Assembly: GCA_026418625.1 (NCBI GenBank)
Contig: JAOABA010000011.1
Span: forward strand, 1 to 64,000
Direction of reading: 5' to 3'
DNA: 64,000 bases
Source of the DNA: Candidatus Kapaibacterium sp.
Lineage (GTDB): Bacteria > Bacteroidota > Ignavibacteria > Kapaibacteriales > UBA2268
Below, in pieces: positions 50,916 to 60,486 of this stretch (position 1 is its first letter; the number at the start of each line of letters is the position of its first letter). Below the pieces are notes generated by a model. It searched no databases. It saw only the letters and a program-made list of their open reading frames with translations, and was not told the origin of the DNA. The position numbers and the translations under genes were made by a program.

Positions 50916-51207
50916 TTAGATAGGTCTAAGACCTGTCTCTATGATATTCATTATGCACTGCAAATGATTTGGCATAATTATAAATTGATCTAACTGTAAA
51001 TTATTATAATGTGTTGGCAGGTCCAACCAACATTTTTCCACAATTTTCCCCAATTCGTTCAATTGCATTTTTCCATCTGATATTTCGCCGAAAAAATGCA
51101 ATTTGTTGTAAGAGCAAATTGTTATGAAATATGCTCCGATTTGAGAATAATCATAATTGTGTAATCGTACGGATTCAATTCTATATTTGTTTTGGAATTT
51201 TGAGATA
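50916..51207 (-). pseudogene. REP-associated tyrosine transposase (RAYT / IS200-like Y1 transposase) N-terminal remnant
   Basis: Extended reverse-strand frame reads KFQNKYRIESVRLHNYDYSQIGAYFITICSYNKLHFFGEISDGKMQLNELGKIVEKCWLDLPTHYNNLQLDQFIIMPNHLQCIMNIIETGLRPI*; no good start codon, short. Confidence 0.8.
50918..50942. repeat. REP-like palindrome overlapping the 3' end of the RAYT remnant
   Basis: AGATAGGTCTAAGACCTGTCTCTAT. Confidence 0.55.
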
Positions 51208-51226
51208 TTTATAAATTTTTAGTTGT

Positions 51227-51257
51227 GAGGACAGGTATAATAAGACCAGTCTCTATT
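51227..51257. repeat. Degenerate REP-like copy upstream of the RAYT remnant
   Basis: GAGGACAGGTATAATAAGACCAGTCTCTATT resembles the copy at 50918-50942. Confidence 0.4.
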
Positions 51258-51286
51258 GAGCTTTACAGAATAGCTAAATTTTCATT

Positions 51287-52327
51287 TCAAAACCATTTTT
51301 TTCGTTTAAAATAAATTAACATTGATAATCCAATTGAAAACATAATAAACATAATCAAGGGATAACCCCATTTCCAAGTCAATTCGGGCATAAAATGAAA
51401 ATTCATCCCGTAAATACTGGATATAAACGTTAGAGGAATGAAAATTGTTGAAATGATTGTTAATACTTTTATAATGTCATTCAATTTGAAACTGACGCTT
51501 GAAAGATAAATATCCATCATTTCTGCGACAAGTTCACGCTGGGTTTCAATCGTATCAATAACTTGAATGATATGATCATAGAGGTCTTTGTAATAAATAC
51601 CCAAAGGGTTTGTGTCATTTCGGACATCCATTTCAAGTTTTCGGATAATCTCCCTGAGGGGCCAGACAGCCTTCCTGATAAATATTATATTCCTTTTCAA
51701 ATTATGAATGATATCCATTGTTTTTGGTTCAGGACCTTTTAGCATTTCGTCTTCGAGTTCTTCAATTTTCTCTCCGATTTCCCCAAGAATGTAATAATAC
51801 TTATCTACAATAGAATCTATTAAAGAATAACTTATGAACTCAACACTGTAGTTTGTTAACTTGGTGTGTTTACCTCTTATTCTATCCTTTACAAAATTGA
51901 AAATATCTGTTTCTCTTTCCAGAAAAGTAAAAAGAATTTTTTCTCCAATTAAGAACGCAACCTGTTCAGAAGTGATGCTGTTCTCTGTCAGGGAATAATC
52001 AATAAGTTTTAATTCGATGAAGTTGAATCCATCAGTAATATCAAGCTTTGGATAATGCTCTGTATTTGCAATATCAGCGAGAATTAAAGGGTGAATTTTG
52101 AATCTTTCGCCAATTTTTTCGAGAACACTCGTGTCGTGAAGTCCAATTATTTCAACCCAATAGTGTGTGTCGTCTTTTTTTATTTTTAGCTGATCAATAC
52201 TTTCTAATGAATATTCTTTGTGACTTTCTGAATTTATCTCAAAAACATTTATAATTGTTTTTTCAGTCTTTTTTTCACCTATAAAAACAATAGATTCAGG
52301 TGGTAACCCATACGATTTTTTCTTCAT
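51287..52327 (-). CDS. corA: CorA family magnesium/cobalt transporter
   Basis: IFIPLTFISSIYGMNFHFMPELTWKWGYP with GMN motif; two C-terminal TM helices. Confidence 0.95.
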   Translation of the reverse strand: MKKKSYGLPPESIVFIGEKKTEKTIINVFEINSESHKEYSLESIDQLKIKKDDTHYWVEIIGLHDTSVLEKIGERFKIHPLILADIANTEHYPKLDITDGFNFIELKLIDYSLTENSITSEQVAFLIGEKILFTFLERETDIFNFVKDRIRGKHTKLTNYSVEFISYSLIDSIVDKYYYILGEIGEKIEELEDEMLKGPEPKTMDIIHNLKRNIIFIRKAVWPLREIIRKLEMDVRNDTNPLGIYYKDLYDHIIQVIDTIETQRELVAEMMDIYLSSVSFKLNDIIKVLTIISTIFIPLTFISSIYGMNFHFMPELTWKWGYPLIMFIMFSIGLSMLIYFKRKKWF

Positions 52328-52390
52328 ATTGTTTATTTAATTTTTAAAAGAACAACAGGATTAATTTATCAAAAATTGTTTAAAAAAAAA

Positions 52391-52413
52391 GAGGCTGTAA
52401 TATTAACAGCCTC
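52391..52413 (-). terminator. Terminator downstream of S41 protease gene
   Basis: GAGGCTGT-aatatta-ACAGCCTC with A-run on + strand (U-run on transcript). Confidence 0.8.
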
Positions 52414-52440
52414 AGAAATAAAAAATAGATAGAGAAACTC

Positions 52441-54096
52441 TTATTTTAGACGAGCTATTTTTATAGCTTCAGGGAATAATTCAATAGCTTTCTTGATTTG
52501 TGGATCAATTGTATAAAAAACCTCAAGGAATTTATTCCTGTCCCAAATCATTCTTGCAATAGCGGATTTGATAGAAATTTTAATAAATTCTTCATCAATT
52601 TTGTAAGCTTCGTTGTCCCATTCAATTTCTTTAGAAACAGCTAATTTTTTGAAATCTTCAAGCATAGCATCAGTTATCTGATAATTCTTAAGAAAAGATG
52701 TAAAATCGGATGCATACTTAGATTTGATGGAGCTTCCCTGAGATTGCATAATACCTGTGGCAAACTCGAAAAAGAGATTTTTCCTTCTAATTTCAGCAGA
52801 AAATCTTGTTATTGTGTCTTGTTTAATGATATAATCAGGAGTTATTCCGCCACCACCAAAAACAGTTCTTCCTCTTTTAGTTTTGTAAATTGGAAGATTA
52901 TTGATATCAATTTTTTCATCGTCTTTTTTGGCTTTTTTATTGATTTCATTTACTTGCTGAATAATTTTTTCTTTTGCATTTTCAAGATAGGAGCCTTCTT
53001 CGAGCTCTAACCTTCCGACCAGATGTCTATATTTATCTTTGTCTTTATATGGTCTTTGAATGCTTCTACCAGATGGGGTGTAATATTTGGAAATAGTCAA
53101 TCTAAAAGCAGAACCATCTCCTATTTCATATTGCCTTTGAACTAATCCTTTTCCATAAGAAGTTTCACCGACTATTAAACCCCTATCAAGATCTTGAATA
53201 GCACCAGATACAATTTCACTTGCTGAAGCAGAACCAGCATTAATTAACACAATTAAAGGAAGGTTCTTGAATTTACTTCCGCCGGTTGAAATATAGCTTT
53301 CATCGAATCTATTTTTTCGTCCGATAGTGTAAACAATTGTATCACCTTTGTTCAAGAATTCGTCTGCCATTAAAACAGCCTGATTGAGAAATCCGCCGGG
53401 ATTGCCTCTGAGGTCTAAAATTAGTTTTTTCATTCCTTGGGCAGATAAGTTGTTTAAGGCATCGACTAATTCGTCGTGTGTGGTAGCAGCAAACCTATTA
53501 ACTACGATAACACCAATATCAGTATTATCAATAATATAAGCAGCATCAACTGTGTTGATTGGAATTTTATCACGAGTTATAGTAAACTTCAGTGTTTCTT
53601 TTTGGTTCGGTCTGACGATTTCGACTTTCACTTTTGTCCCTTTTGGACCCTTAAGTTTTTTCGGAACTTCGGACCTACTGAGACCGACGGCATTTTCATC
53701 GTCAATTTTAATAATTTTGTCACCAGACATTAAACCAAGCATTTCGCTTGGACCGCCGGGAATTGGGGTAACAATTGTGATTGTATCATTAATAATATCG
53801 AATTCAATTCCTATTCCCTCGAAACTTCCTTGAAAGTCTTCGTTGACTCTTTTCATTTCTTCGGCTGGAATATAAACCGAATGAACATCAAGCTCGTTCA
53901 ATGCAGCTTTGATAGCCGCTTCGGTCAACTTTTGAGTATCAACTTCTTCGACGTAATTTTTAGCTGCAGTGTTAAGGACATAATCGAATTTTCTAACCTG
54001 ATCAAAAATTGAGTCGCCCGAAACGAGGGGTTGAATGAAAAATCCAATTAGAACACCTAAAATTATTGCACCTGTAACAATCAGATACTTTTTCAT
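52441..54096 (-). CDS. S41 family C-terminal processing peptidase
   Basis: PDZ region; KKLILDLRGNPGGFLNQAVLMADEFL; INAGSASASEIVSGAIQD; GETSYGKGLVQ. Confidence 0.95.
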   Translation of the reverse strand: MKKYLIVTGAIILGVLIGFFIQPLVSGDSIFDQVRKFDYVLNTAAKNYVEEVDTQKLTEAAIKAALNELDVHSVYIPAEEMKRVNEDFQGSFEGIGIEFDIINDTITIVTPIPGGPSEMLGLMSGDKIIKIDDENAVGLSRSEVPKKLKGPKGTKVKVEIVRPNQKETLKFTITRDKIPINTVDAAYIIDNTDIGVIVVNRFAATTHDELVDALNNLSAQGMKKLILDLRGNPGGFLNQAVLMADEFLNKGDTIVYTIGRKNRFDESYISTGGSKFKNLPLIVLINAGSASASEIVSGAIQDLDRGLIVGETSYGKGLVQRQYEIGDGSAFRLTISKYYTPSGRSIQRPYKDKDKYRHLVGRLELEEGSYLENAKEKIIQQVNEINKKAKKDDEKIDINNLPIYKTKRGRTVFGGGGITPDYIIKQDTITRFSAEIRRKNLFFEFATGIMQSQGSSIKSKYASDFTSFLKNYQITDAMLEDFKKLAVSKEIEWDNEAYKIDEEFIKISIKSAIARMIWDRNKFLEVFYTIDPQIKKAIELFPEAIKIARLK

Positions 54097-54224
54097 TTAA
54101 ATTAGCTCCAAGCTATGGTTTATAAAAATAAATGTAATATAAGATAAATATTATCAAAAGAAATGACAAAGGAATAATTAAAATATTTTAACTAAACCTA
54201 AAAATCACCTTTTAATATTAAATT

Positions 54225-55706
54225 TTAGTAATTATCTATTTGTGCTCTTTGAAGTCTGTCCGAGAAATCAACATAAACAGTTTTCCACTCAGTAAATATA
54301 TCGAACACGGTCCAACCACCTTCTCTATGTCCATTTCCGGTTCCTTTGACTCCACCGAAAGGCATATGTGCTTCAGCTCCAATTGTAGGTGCATTTATAT
54401 AAGTAATTCCAGCTTCAATATCTCTAATAGCATTAAAGGCATAATTGACATTTGTTGTATAAATCGAAGAGGAAAGACCAAATTCACAATCATTAGCTAA
54501 TTCAATTGCATCTTCAAATGATTCAGCTTTTGTTACAGAAAGTATTGGACCAAAAATTTCCTCTTTAAATAGTCTCATATTTCTTGTTACATCAGCAAAA
54601 ATAGTTGGTTCGAAGAAGTAACCTTTAGCGAGATCCCCATCAGTGGCTCTTTTGCCTCCGAGAACTAATCTAGCACCTTCTTCAAGACCAATTTTTACAT
54701 ATTCTTCGCAGGTGTCAAGTTGTTGTTTATGAATGACAGGACCAACCTGAGTCTGTGGATCTAATCCACTACCAAGTCGTAATTTTGATGCTTTTTCTAC
54801 TAATAAGTCAATGAATTTTTCATATATATCTTTGTGAATGATGAGTCTTGATGTAGCAGTGCATCTTTGACCTGTAGTTCCAAAAGCACCCCATAAAACA
54901 CCTTCGAGAGCCAGTTCAAGGTTTGCATCTGGCATAACAATTTGCGGATTTTTCCCACCCATTTCGAGTGAAACTTTTTTGTTTAATCTACCACAAATTT
55001 CACCTATTTGGCAGCCAATTGTTGTTGAGCCGGTGAATCCTATTAGATTAACATCAGGATGTTCAACAATCATATTACCCATATATCCTTTTCCAAAGAT
55101 AACATTGAAAACACCCGGGGGTATTCCTGCTTCGTCCATTATTTCAGCAAAAATAAATCCCGAATGAGGAACATCTTTGGAAGGTTTATAAACAACTGTA
55201 TTTCCTGCTGCTATTGCAGGTAAAATTTTCCAAGATGGAACTGCAATAGGGAAATTAAATGCCGTAATTACGCCACAGACGCCGACGGGAACACGAAAAG
55301 ACATATTCATTTTATTGGGCATTTCACTCGGTGCATTATATCCAAAAAGCCTTCGGGTTTCGGAGGCTGCGTAATAAGCCGTATCTATTGCTTCTTGGAT
55401 ATCACCGCTTGTCTCAAAAACTGGCTTTCCCATTTCACGAGTCATTATTCTTGCAAGTTCTTCTTTTCTTCTTGTAAAAATATCCCCAACTTTTCTTAAA
55501 ATGTCTCCTCTTTTTGGGGCTGGAATTAGTCTCCATTTTTTGAAAGCATCTTTTGCAGCTTTAACAGCCAAATTAACATCTTCGAAACCCGATTCAGGAA
55601 ACTCACCTATAATATCTTCTGTGTTTGCGGGGTTGATATTTTGATAGAACTTACCAGAAATTGGCTCAAGCCACTGACCATTAATATAATTTTTAAATTT
55701 TTCCAT
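54225..55706 (-). CDS. Aldehyde dehydrogenase family protein
   Basis: FNFPIAVPSWKILPAIAAGNTVVYKPS; LIGFTGSTTIGCQI; SLEMGGKNPQIVM; GQRCTATSRLI; start MEKFKNYINGQWL at 55706. Confidence 0.95.
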   Translation of the reverse strand: MEKFKNYINGQWLEPISGKFYQNINPANTEDIIGEFPESGFEDVNLAVKAAKDAFKKWRLIPAPKRGDILRKVGDIFTRRKEELARIMTREMGKPVFETSGDIQEAIDTAYYAASETRRLFGYNAPSEMPNKMNMSFRVPVGVCGVITAFNFPIAVPSWKILPAIAAGNTVVYKPSKDVPHSGFIFAEIMDEAGIPPGVFNVIFGKGYMGNMIVEHPDVNLIGFTGSTTIGCQIGEICGRLNKKVSLEMGGKNPQIVMPDANLELALEGVLWGAFGTTGQRCTATSRLIIHKDIYEKFIDLLVEKASKLRLGSGLDPQTQVGPVIHKQQLDTCEEYVKIGLEEGARLVLGGKRATDGDLAKGYFFEPTIFADVTRNMRLFKEEIFGPILSVTKAESFEDAIELANDCEFGLSSSIYTTNVNYAFNAIRDIEAGITYINAPTIGAEAHMPFGGVKGTGNGHREGGWTVFDIFTEWKTVYVDFSDRLQRAQIDNY

Positions 55707-55906
55707 AAAATCCTCTGTTTTTTTAATAAACGTTTGACAATTCATACAAAATTAGATATTTTTCAAGGAAAGACAATTAGATTTCATTGTATTAAAATCA
55801 TTTTATTTAAGGATTTTGATGACTTCAGCTAATATGTTCATAATTCAATTTTTTGTATTTTCGATAATTATTTAATTTTAGTTTATTTGATTAATATTTT
55901 TAGAAA

Positions 55907-58756
55907 ATGTCTCTCAGTTGGAATGAAATAAAAGCAAGAGCACAAGAATTCATTAACGAATGGGCGAAAGAGACTTCTGAGGAGGGGGAAGCTAAGACAT
56001 TTTGGGATGAATTTTTTCAGGTTTTTGGCTTGAATAGACGCAGAGTTGCATCTTTTGAGGTTAAAGTAACCAAAGGCTTAAGACAAAATGGGTATATTGA
56101 CCTTCTTTGGAAAGGACAACTACTCGTTGAACATAAATCAGCCGGGAAAGATCTCGATCTTGCTTACCAACAAGCAATTGATTATTTCCCAGGATTAAAA
56201 GATTACGAACTTCCAAAATATATTTGTGTATGTAATTTCCAAAAGTTCAGACTTATTGACCTTGATGAAAGAACAGAAGTAGAATTTGAATTAAAAGATT
56301 TAGTAGATAATATTTATCACTTTGCATTTATTGCGGGTTATAAGAAAAGGACTTATCAGGATCAAGATCCAATAAACATTGAGGCTGCTTATAGGATAGG
56401 TAAGTTTCACGATGAAATTAAATTAAGTGGTTATAATGGACATCCTCTTGAGGTTTATCTTATTCGAATCTTATTTTGCCTTTTTGCAGAAGATACAACA
56501 ATTTTTGAGAAAGATTCCTTCAGATATTTAATTGAGAATAAAACAAGAGAAGATGGAAGTGATTTGGGAACCAATTTAGCACAATTGTTTCAGGTTCTTA
56601 ATACTCCATTAGATAAAAGATTAAGCACTTTGGATGAGGATTTTAATAGTTTTCCTTATATCAATGGAAATTTGTTTAGCGAGACTTTACCAATTGCTTC
56701 ATTTAATAAAAAAATGAGAGATGCTCTTCTTGAGTGCACCGACCTTGATTGGTCGAAAATTTCACCAGCAATTTTTGGCTCTTTGTTTCAGTCTGTCAAA
56801 AATCCTGAAGAAAGAAGAAATCTTGGAGCTCACTATACTTCTGAAAAAAATATTTTAAAAGTTATTAAACCTTTATTTCTTGATGATTTATATGATGAGT
56901 TCGAAAAGATTAAAGGAAACAAAGGTAAATTAAGGGAGTTTCACCAGAAAATTTCTAATCTAAGATTTTTGGATCCTGCTTGTGGATGTGGTAACTTTTT
57001 AGTTGTTTCTTATAGAGAACTTCGAAAATTAGAATTGAAGATATTGAAAGAGCTTTATAACAGTGGTCAGCAGATAACTGACATAAGCACAATTTCAAGT
57101 GTTAGTTTGGAGCAATTCTATGGTATTGAAATAGATGAGTGGCCCGCCAGAATATCTGAAGTTGCAATGTGGCTAGTTGATCATCAAATGAATATGCTGC
57201 TGTCAGAAGAATTTGGACAATATTTTATTAGACTACCTTTAACACAATCAGCTCACATTCATATTGGGAATGCTTTGAGAATGGAATGGGAATCATTACT
57301 TGATATTGATAGAACCGTTGACATTCATTCCCTGAAAGCCAATATAATTAAAATAGCTGAGCCTGAGATTCAATATGGGACTGTAAATCTTTATACCAAG
57401 GAATTTCAAATAATTGATAAAGCACCCGAAAGAGAGAAAACAGATTTAAGATTTGATTATATTATGGGCAATCCTCCATTTGGTGGGGCTCGAATTATGA
57501 ATAAAACACAGAAGGAAGAATTAATTAAAATTTTCGAGGGTGTTAAAGGTTCTGGGAATTTAGATTACGTTACCGGCTGGTATTTGAAAGCAGCAAAATA
57601 TATTCAGAATACTAAGATTAGAGTTGCTTTTGTTTCAACAAATTCGATAACTCAGGGAGAACAGGTAGGAATCCTTTGGGGGGAATTATTTAAATTAGGC
57701 ATAAAGATTCATTTTGCTCATCAAACTTTCCGATGGAATAATGAAGGAAAAGGGATTGCAGCTGTTCACGTAGTTATTATTGGTTTTGGAAATTTTGATA
57801 TTGAAAGAAAAAAAATTTACATTTACGAAGACAAAAAAGGCGAACCAAATGAAAGGATAGTAAAAAATATTAATTCATATCTTGTGGAAGGAAATGAATT
57901 TATACTACCAAGAAGAAACAAACCAATATGTGATGTTCCTGAAATGATTTTTGGTAATATGCCTAATGATGGAGGATATCTTCTATTATCTGATGAAGAA
58001 AAAAAACAATTTATTAAAAAGGAACCTGATTCCGAGAAATTTATAAAACCTTTGATAAGTGCTTTTGAATTTCTGAATGGAATAAAAAGATGGTGTTTAT
58101 GGTTGAAAAACATTGAACCAAGCGAATTAAAGAGATTAAAGCACGTATTAGAAAGGGTTAAAAAAGTAAGAGAACATAGATTAAAGAGCAAAAGAAAAAC
58201 AACAAATTTATTAGCGGATTATCCTTATTTATTTGGTGAAATTAGGCAACCAAAGACTAATTTTGTTGTTTTACCAAGGGTTTCATCAGAAAATAGGTAT
58301 TACATTCCTATGGGGATTTTTGATCCAAATTTTATTGTTAGTGATAGTTGTTTAGCTATTCCCAATGCAAATCTTTATCATTTTGGAGTTCTTACCTCAG
58401 AAATGCATATGACTTGGGTTAAATATACCTGTGGAAGACTGAAAAGCGATATAAGATATTCCAAAGATTTGGTTTATAACAATTTTCCTTGGCCAACTTC
58501 ACCTGATGAGCAAAGTATAGAAAGAGTAAAAACTTTAGCACAAAATATTTTAGATATTAGAAATAAATACCCTGATTCTTCATTGGCTGACTTATATAAT
58601 CCATTGACTATGCCAAAAGATTTATTAAAGGCACACAAAGAACTCGACAAAGCAGTTGATCTATGCTATCGCCCACAACCTTTCACATCTGAAACTGAAA
58701 GACTTGAATTCCTGTTTGATTTGTATATGAAATATACTCAAAACAGCACCAAATAA
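55907..58756 (+). CDS. Type IIG (MmeI-like) bifunctional restriction endonuclease/N6-adenine methyltransferase
   Basis: N-terminal GYIDLLWKGQLLVEHKSAG (PD-ExK-type); LGAHYTSEKNILKV; FLDPACGCGNFLVVSYRELR; DYIMGNPPFGGARIMN; C-terminal TRD-like region. Confidence 0.9.
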   Translation: MSLSWNEIKARAQEFINEWAKETSEEGEAKTFWDEFFQVFGLNRRRVASFEVKVTKGLRQNGYIDLLWKGQLLVEHKSAGKDLDLAYQQAIDYFPGLKDYELPKYICVCNFQKFRLIDLDERTEVEFELKDLVDNIYHFAFIAGYKKRTYQDQDPINIEAAYRIGKFHDEIKLSGYNGHPLEVYLIRILFCLFAEDTTIFEKDSFRYLIENKTREDGSDLGTNLAQLFQVLNTPLDKRLSTLDEDFNSFPYINGNLFSETLPIASFNKKMRDALLECTDLDWSKISPAIFGSLFQSVKNPEERRNLGAHYTSEKNILKVIKPLFLDDLYDEFEKIKGNKGKLREFHQKISNLRFLDPACGCGNFLVVSYRELRKLELKILKELYNSGQQITDISTISSVSLEQFYGIEIDEWPARISEVAMWLVDHQMNMLLSEEFGQYFIRLPLTQSAHIHIGNALRMEWESLLDIDRTVDIHSLKANIIKIAEPEIQYGTVNLYTKEFQIIDKAPEREKTDLRFDYIMGNPPFGGARIMNKTQKEELIKIFEGVKGSGNLDYVTGWYLKAAKYIQNTKIRVAFVSTNSITQGEQVGILWGELFKLGIKIHFAHQTFRWNNEGKGIAAVHVVIIGFGNFDIERKKIYIYEDKKGEPNERIVKNINSYLVEGNEFILPRRNKPICDVPEMIFGNMPNDGGYLLLSDEEKKQFIKKEPDSEKFIKPLISAFEFLNGIKRWCLWLKNIEPSELKRLKHVLERVKKVREHRLKSKRKTTNLLADYPYLFGEIRQPKTNFVVLPRVSSENRYYIPMGIFDPNFIVSDSCLAIPNANLYHFGVLTSEMHMTWVKYTCGRLKSDIRYSKDLVYNNFPWPTSPDEQSIERVKTLAQNILDIRNKYPDSSLADLYNPLTMPKDLLKAHKELDKAVDLCYRPQPFTSETERLEFLFDLYMKYTQNSTK

Positions 58757-58855
58757 AAAATCAGCAATAGAAACCAAATTATCTCTTTAAAATTTATGCA
58801 TAATTAATTATTTTGTTAGTCTGTAAAAAGCTTTAACAAATTTTTTCTTAAATAA

Positions 58856-60376
58856 ATGATTAATAGAAAAGGACCGAGAAGTATAATTCAAAATTTAGGT
58901 TTGATATCAGGAATTTTATTGTTCTTTATTTTCATCAATATAAATTTAATTCCGGATAACATTCCTGCTTCGAGGATGGCTGCTGTTGCATTTATTATGG
59001 CTATTTGGTGGATGACAGAGGCTGTGCCACTTGCTGTAACAGCACTATTGCCGATAATCATTTTTCCATTTCTTGGGATTTTGGACTCGAAATTAGTAGC
59101 AACTCAATATTTCAACAGCACGATAATACTTTTTTTAGGGGGCATCATTATAGCCGTAGCCATAGAGAGTTGGGGGCTTCACAAAAGGATTTCTCTACAT
59201 ATAATTAAAATTATCGGTGGGGGACAGAAAGCTCTTATTTTCGGCTTTATGTTAGCCTCGGCACTTGTGTCAATGTTCATCAATAATACTGCAACTGCAG
59301 TTATGATGTTCCCGATTGGTTATGCAATTATTCTTCAACTCGAAGAGAAATATGATAAAGACTTGGTCAAAGGGTTTAGCGTAGCTCTAATGTTGGGAAT
59401 TGGCTATTCTTGCTCAATTGGTGGGGTTGGAACTCTTGTTGGAACTGCACCAAATTTGATATTCCAAAGAATTTTTCAGATGAATTTTCCAAATGGACCC
59501 CAGATTACCTTCAGTAACTGGCTTCCGATAGGTTTTTCAATTTCAATATTAATGCTAATTGCATCTTGGTTTATTTTAACAAAGCTATTTATTAAAAAAG
59601 GTAGTAAATTACAAATTGACAAGAATTTCGTAAAAGAGGAATATTTAAAATTGGGTAAATCAATTTTCGAGGAAAAAGTTCTTCTCATAATATTGTTAAT
59701 TACGGGCTTTTTATGGATTTTCAGACTTGAACTCAATCTTGGATTTGTAATTATTCCGGGATGGTCAAATTTTTTTGGCATCGAAAAACTCGTTGATGAT
59801 GGGACGGTTGTGATTTTTATGGTTTTATTACTCTTTATAATTCCGTCAAAGACAAAACCAAACTCAACAATATTAGACAACAAGTTGTTTAAAAAAATTC
59901 CTTGGGATATAGTTTTGCTTTTTGGAGGTGGATTTGCACTTGCTGAAGGCTTTCAACAAACAGGATTATCAAAAGTAGTTGGGGAGCAATTATCAGTAAT
60001 TGGGAATATTCATCCTTTAATAATGATAATTATTATTTGCACAATTTTAACATTTCTCACAGAGTTGACATCCAATACAGCTACTGCTCAAACTCTTTTA
60101 CCGATTATTGCGGCATTATCTGTAACATTGGAAATTAATCCACTCTTGCTAATGATACCTGCTACTATATCAGCTTCCTTTGCGTTTATGCTACCAGTTG
60201 CAACACCACCTAATGCGATTATTTTCAGTTCAGGAAAAGTAACCATCAAAGAGATGATGAAAGCAGGGATTTTCCTTAACCTAACGGGAATAATTATAGT
60301 TAGTTTAATAATGTATTTCATTGGAAGTTCGATTTTTGGATTTGACCCAAATATTTTTCCAAAATGGGAAAAATAA
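58856..60376 (+). CDS. SLC13/DASS family anion:sodium symporter
   Basis: AIWWMTEAVPLAVTALLPIIIFPFLGI; MFINNTATAVMMFPIGYAI; GGVGTLVGTAPNLIF; MLPVATPPNAIIFSSG. Confidence 0.95.
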   Translation: MINRKGPRSIIQNLGLISGILLFFIFININLIPDNIPASRMAAVAFIMAIWWMTEAVPLAVTALLPIIIFPFLGILDSKLVATQYFNSTIILFLGGIIIAVAIESWGLHKRISLHIIKIIGGGQKALIFGFMLASALVSMFINNTATAVMMFPIGYAIILQLEEKYDKDLVKGFSVALMLGIGYSCSIGGVGTLVGTAPNLIFQRIFQMNFPNGPQITFSNWLPIGFSISILMLIASWFILTKLFIKKGSKLQIDKNFVKEEYLKLGKSIFEEKVLLIILLITGFLWIFRLELNLGFVIIPGWSNFFGIEKLVDDGTVVIFMVLLLFIIPSKTKPNSTILDNKLFKKIPWDIVLLFGGGFALAEGFQQTGLSKVVGEQLSVIGNIHPLIMIIIICTILTFLTELTSNTATAQTLLPIIAALSVTLEINPLLLMIPATISASFAFMLPVATPPNAIIFSSGKVTIKEMMKAGIFLNLTGIIIVSLIMYFIGSSIFGFDPNIFPKWEK

Positions 60377-60486
60377 ATGCGAAATGTAACAGAATAAAAA
60401 AAGCCATTGATTAATTGTTCTTGATTTACTCTCGATTAATTAAATTGTTATTTTCGTTTTTACAAAAATTGATTTTATATTGAATT

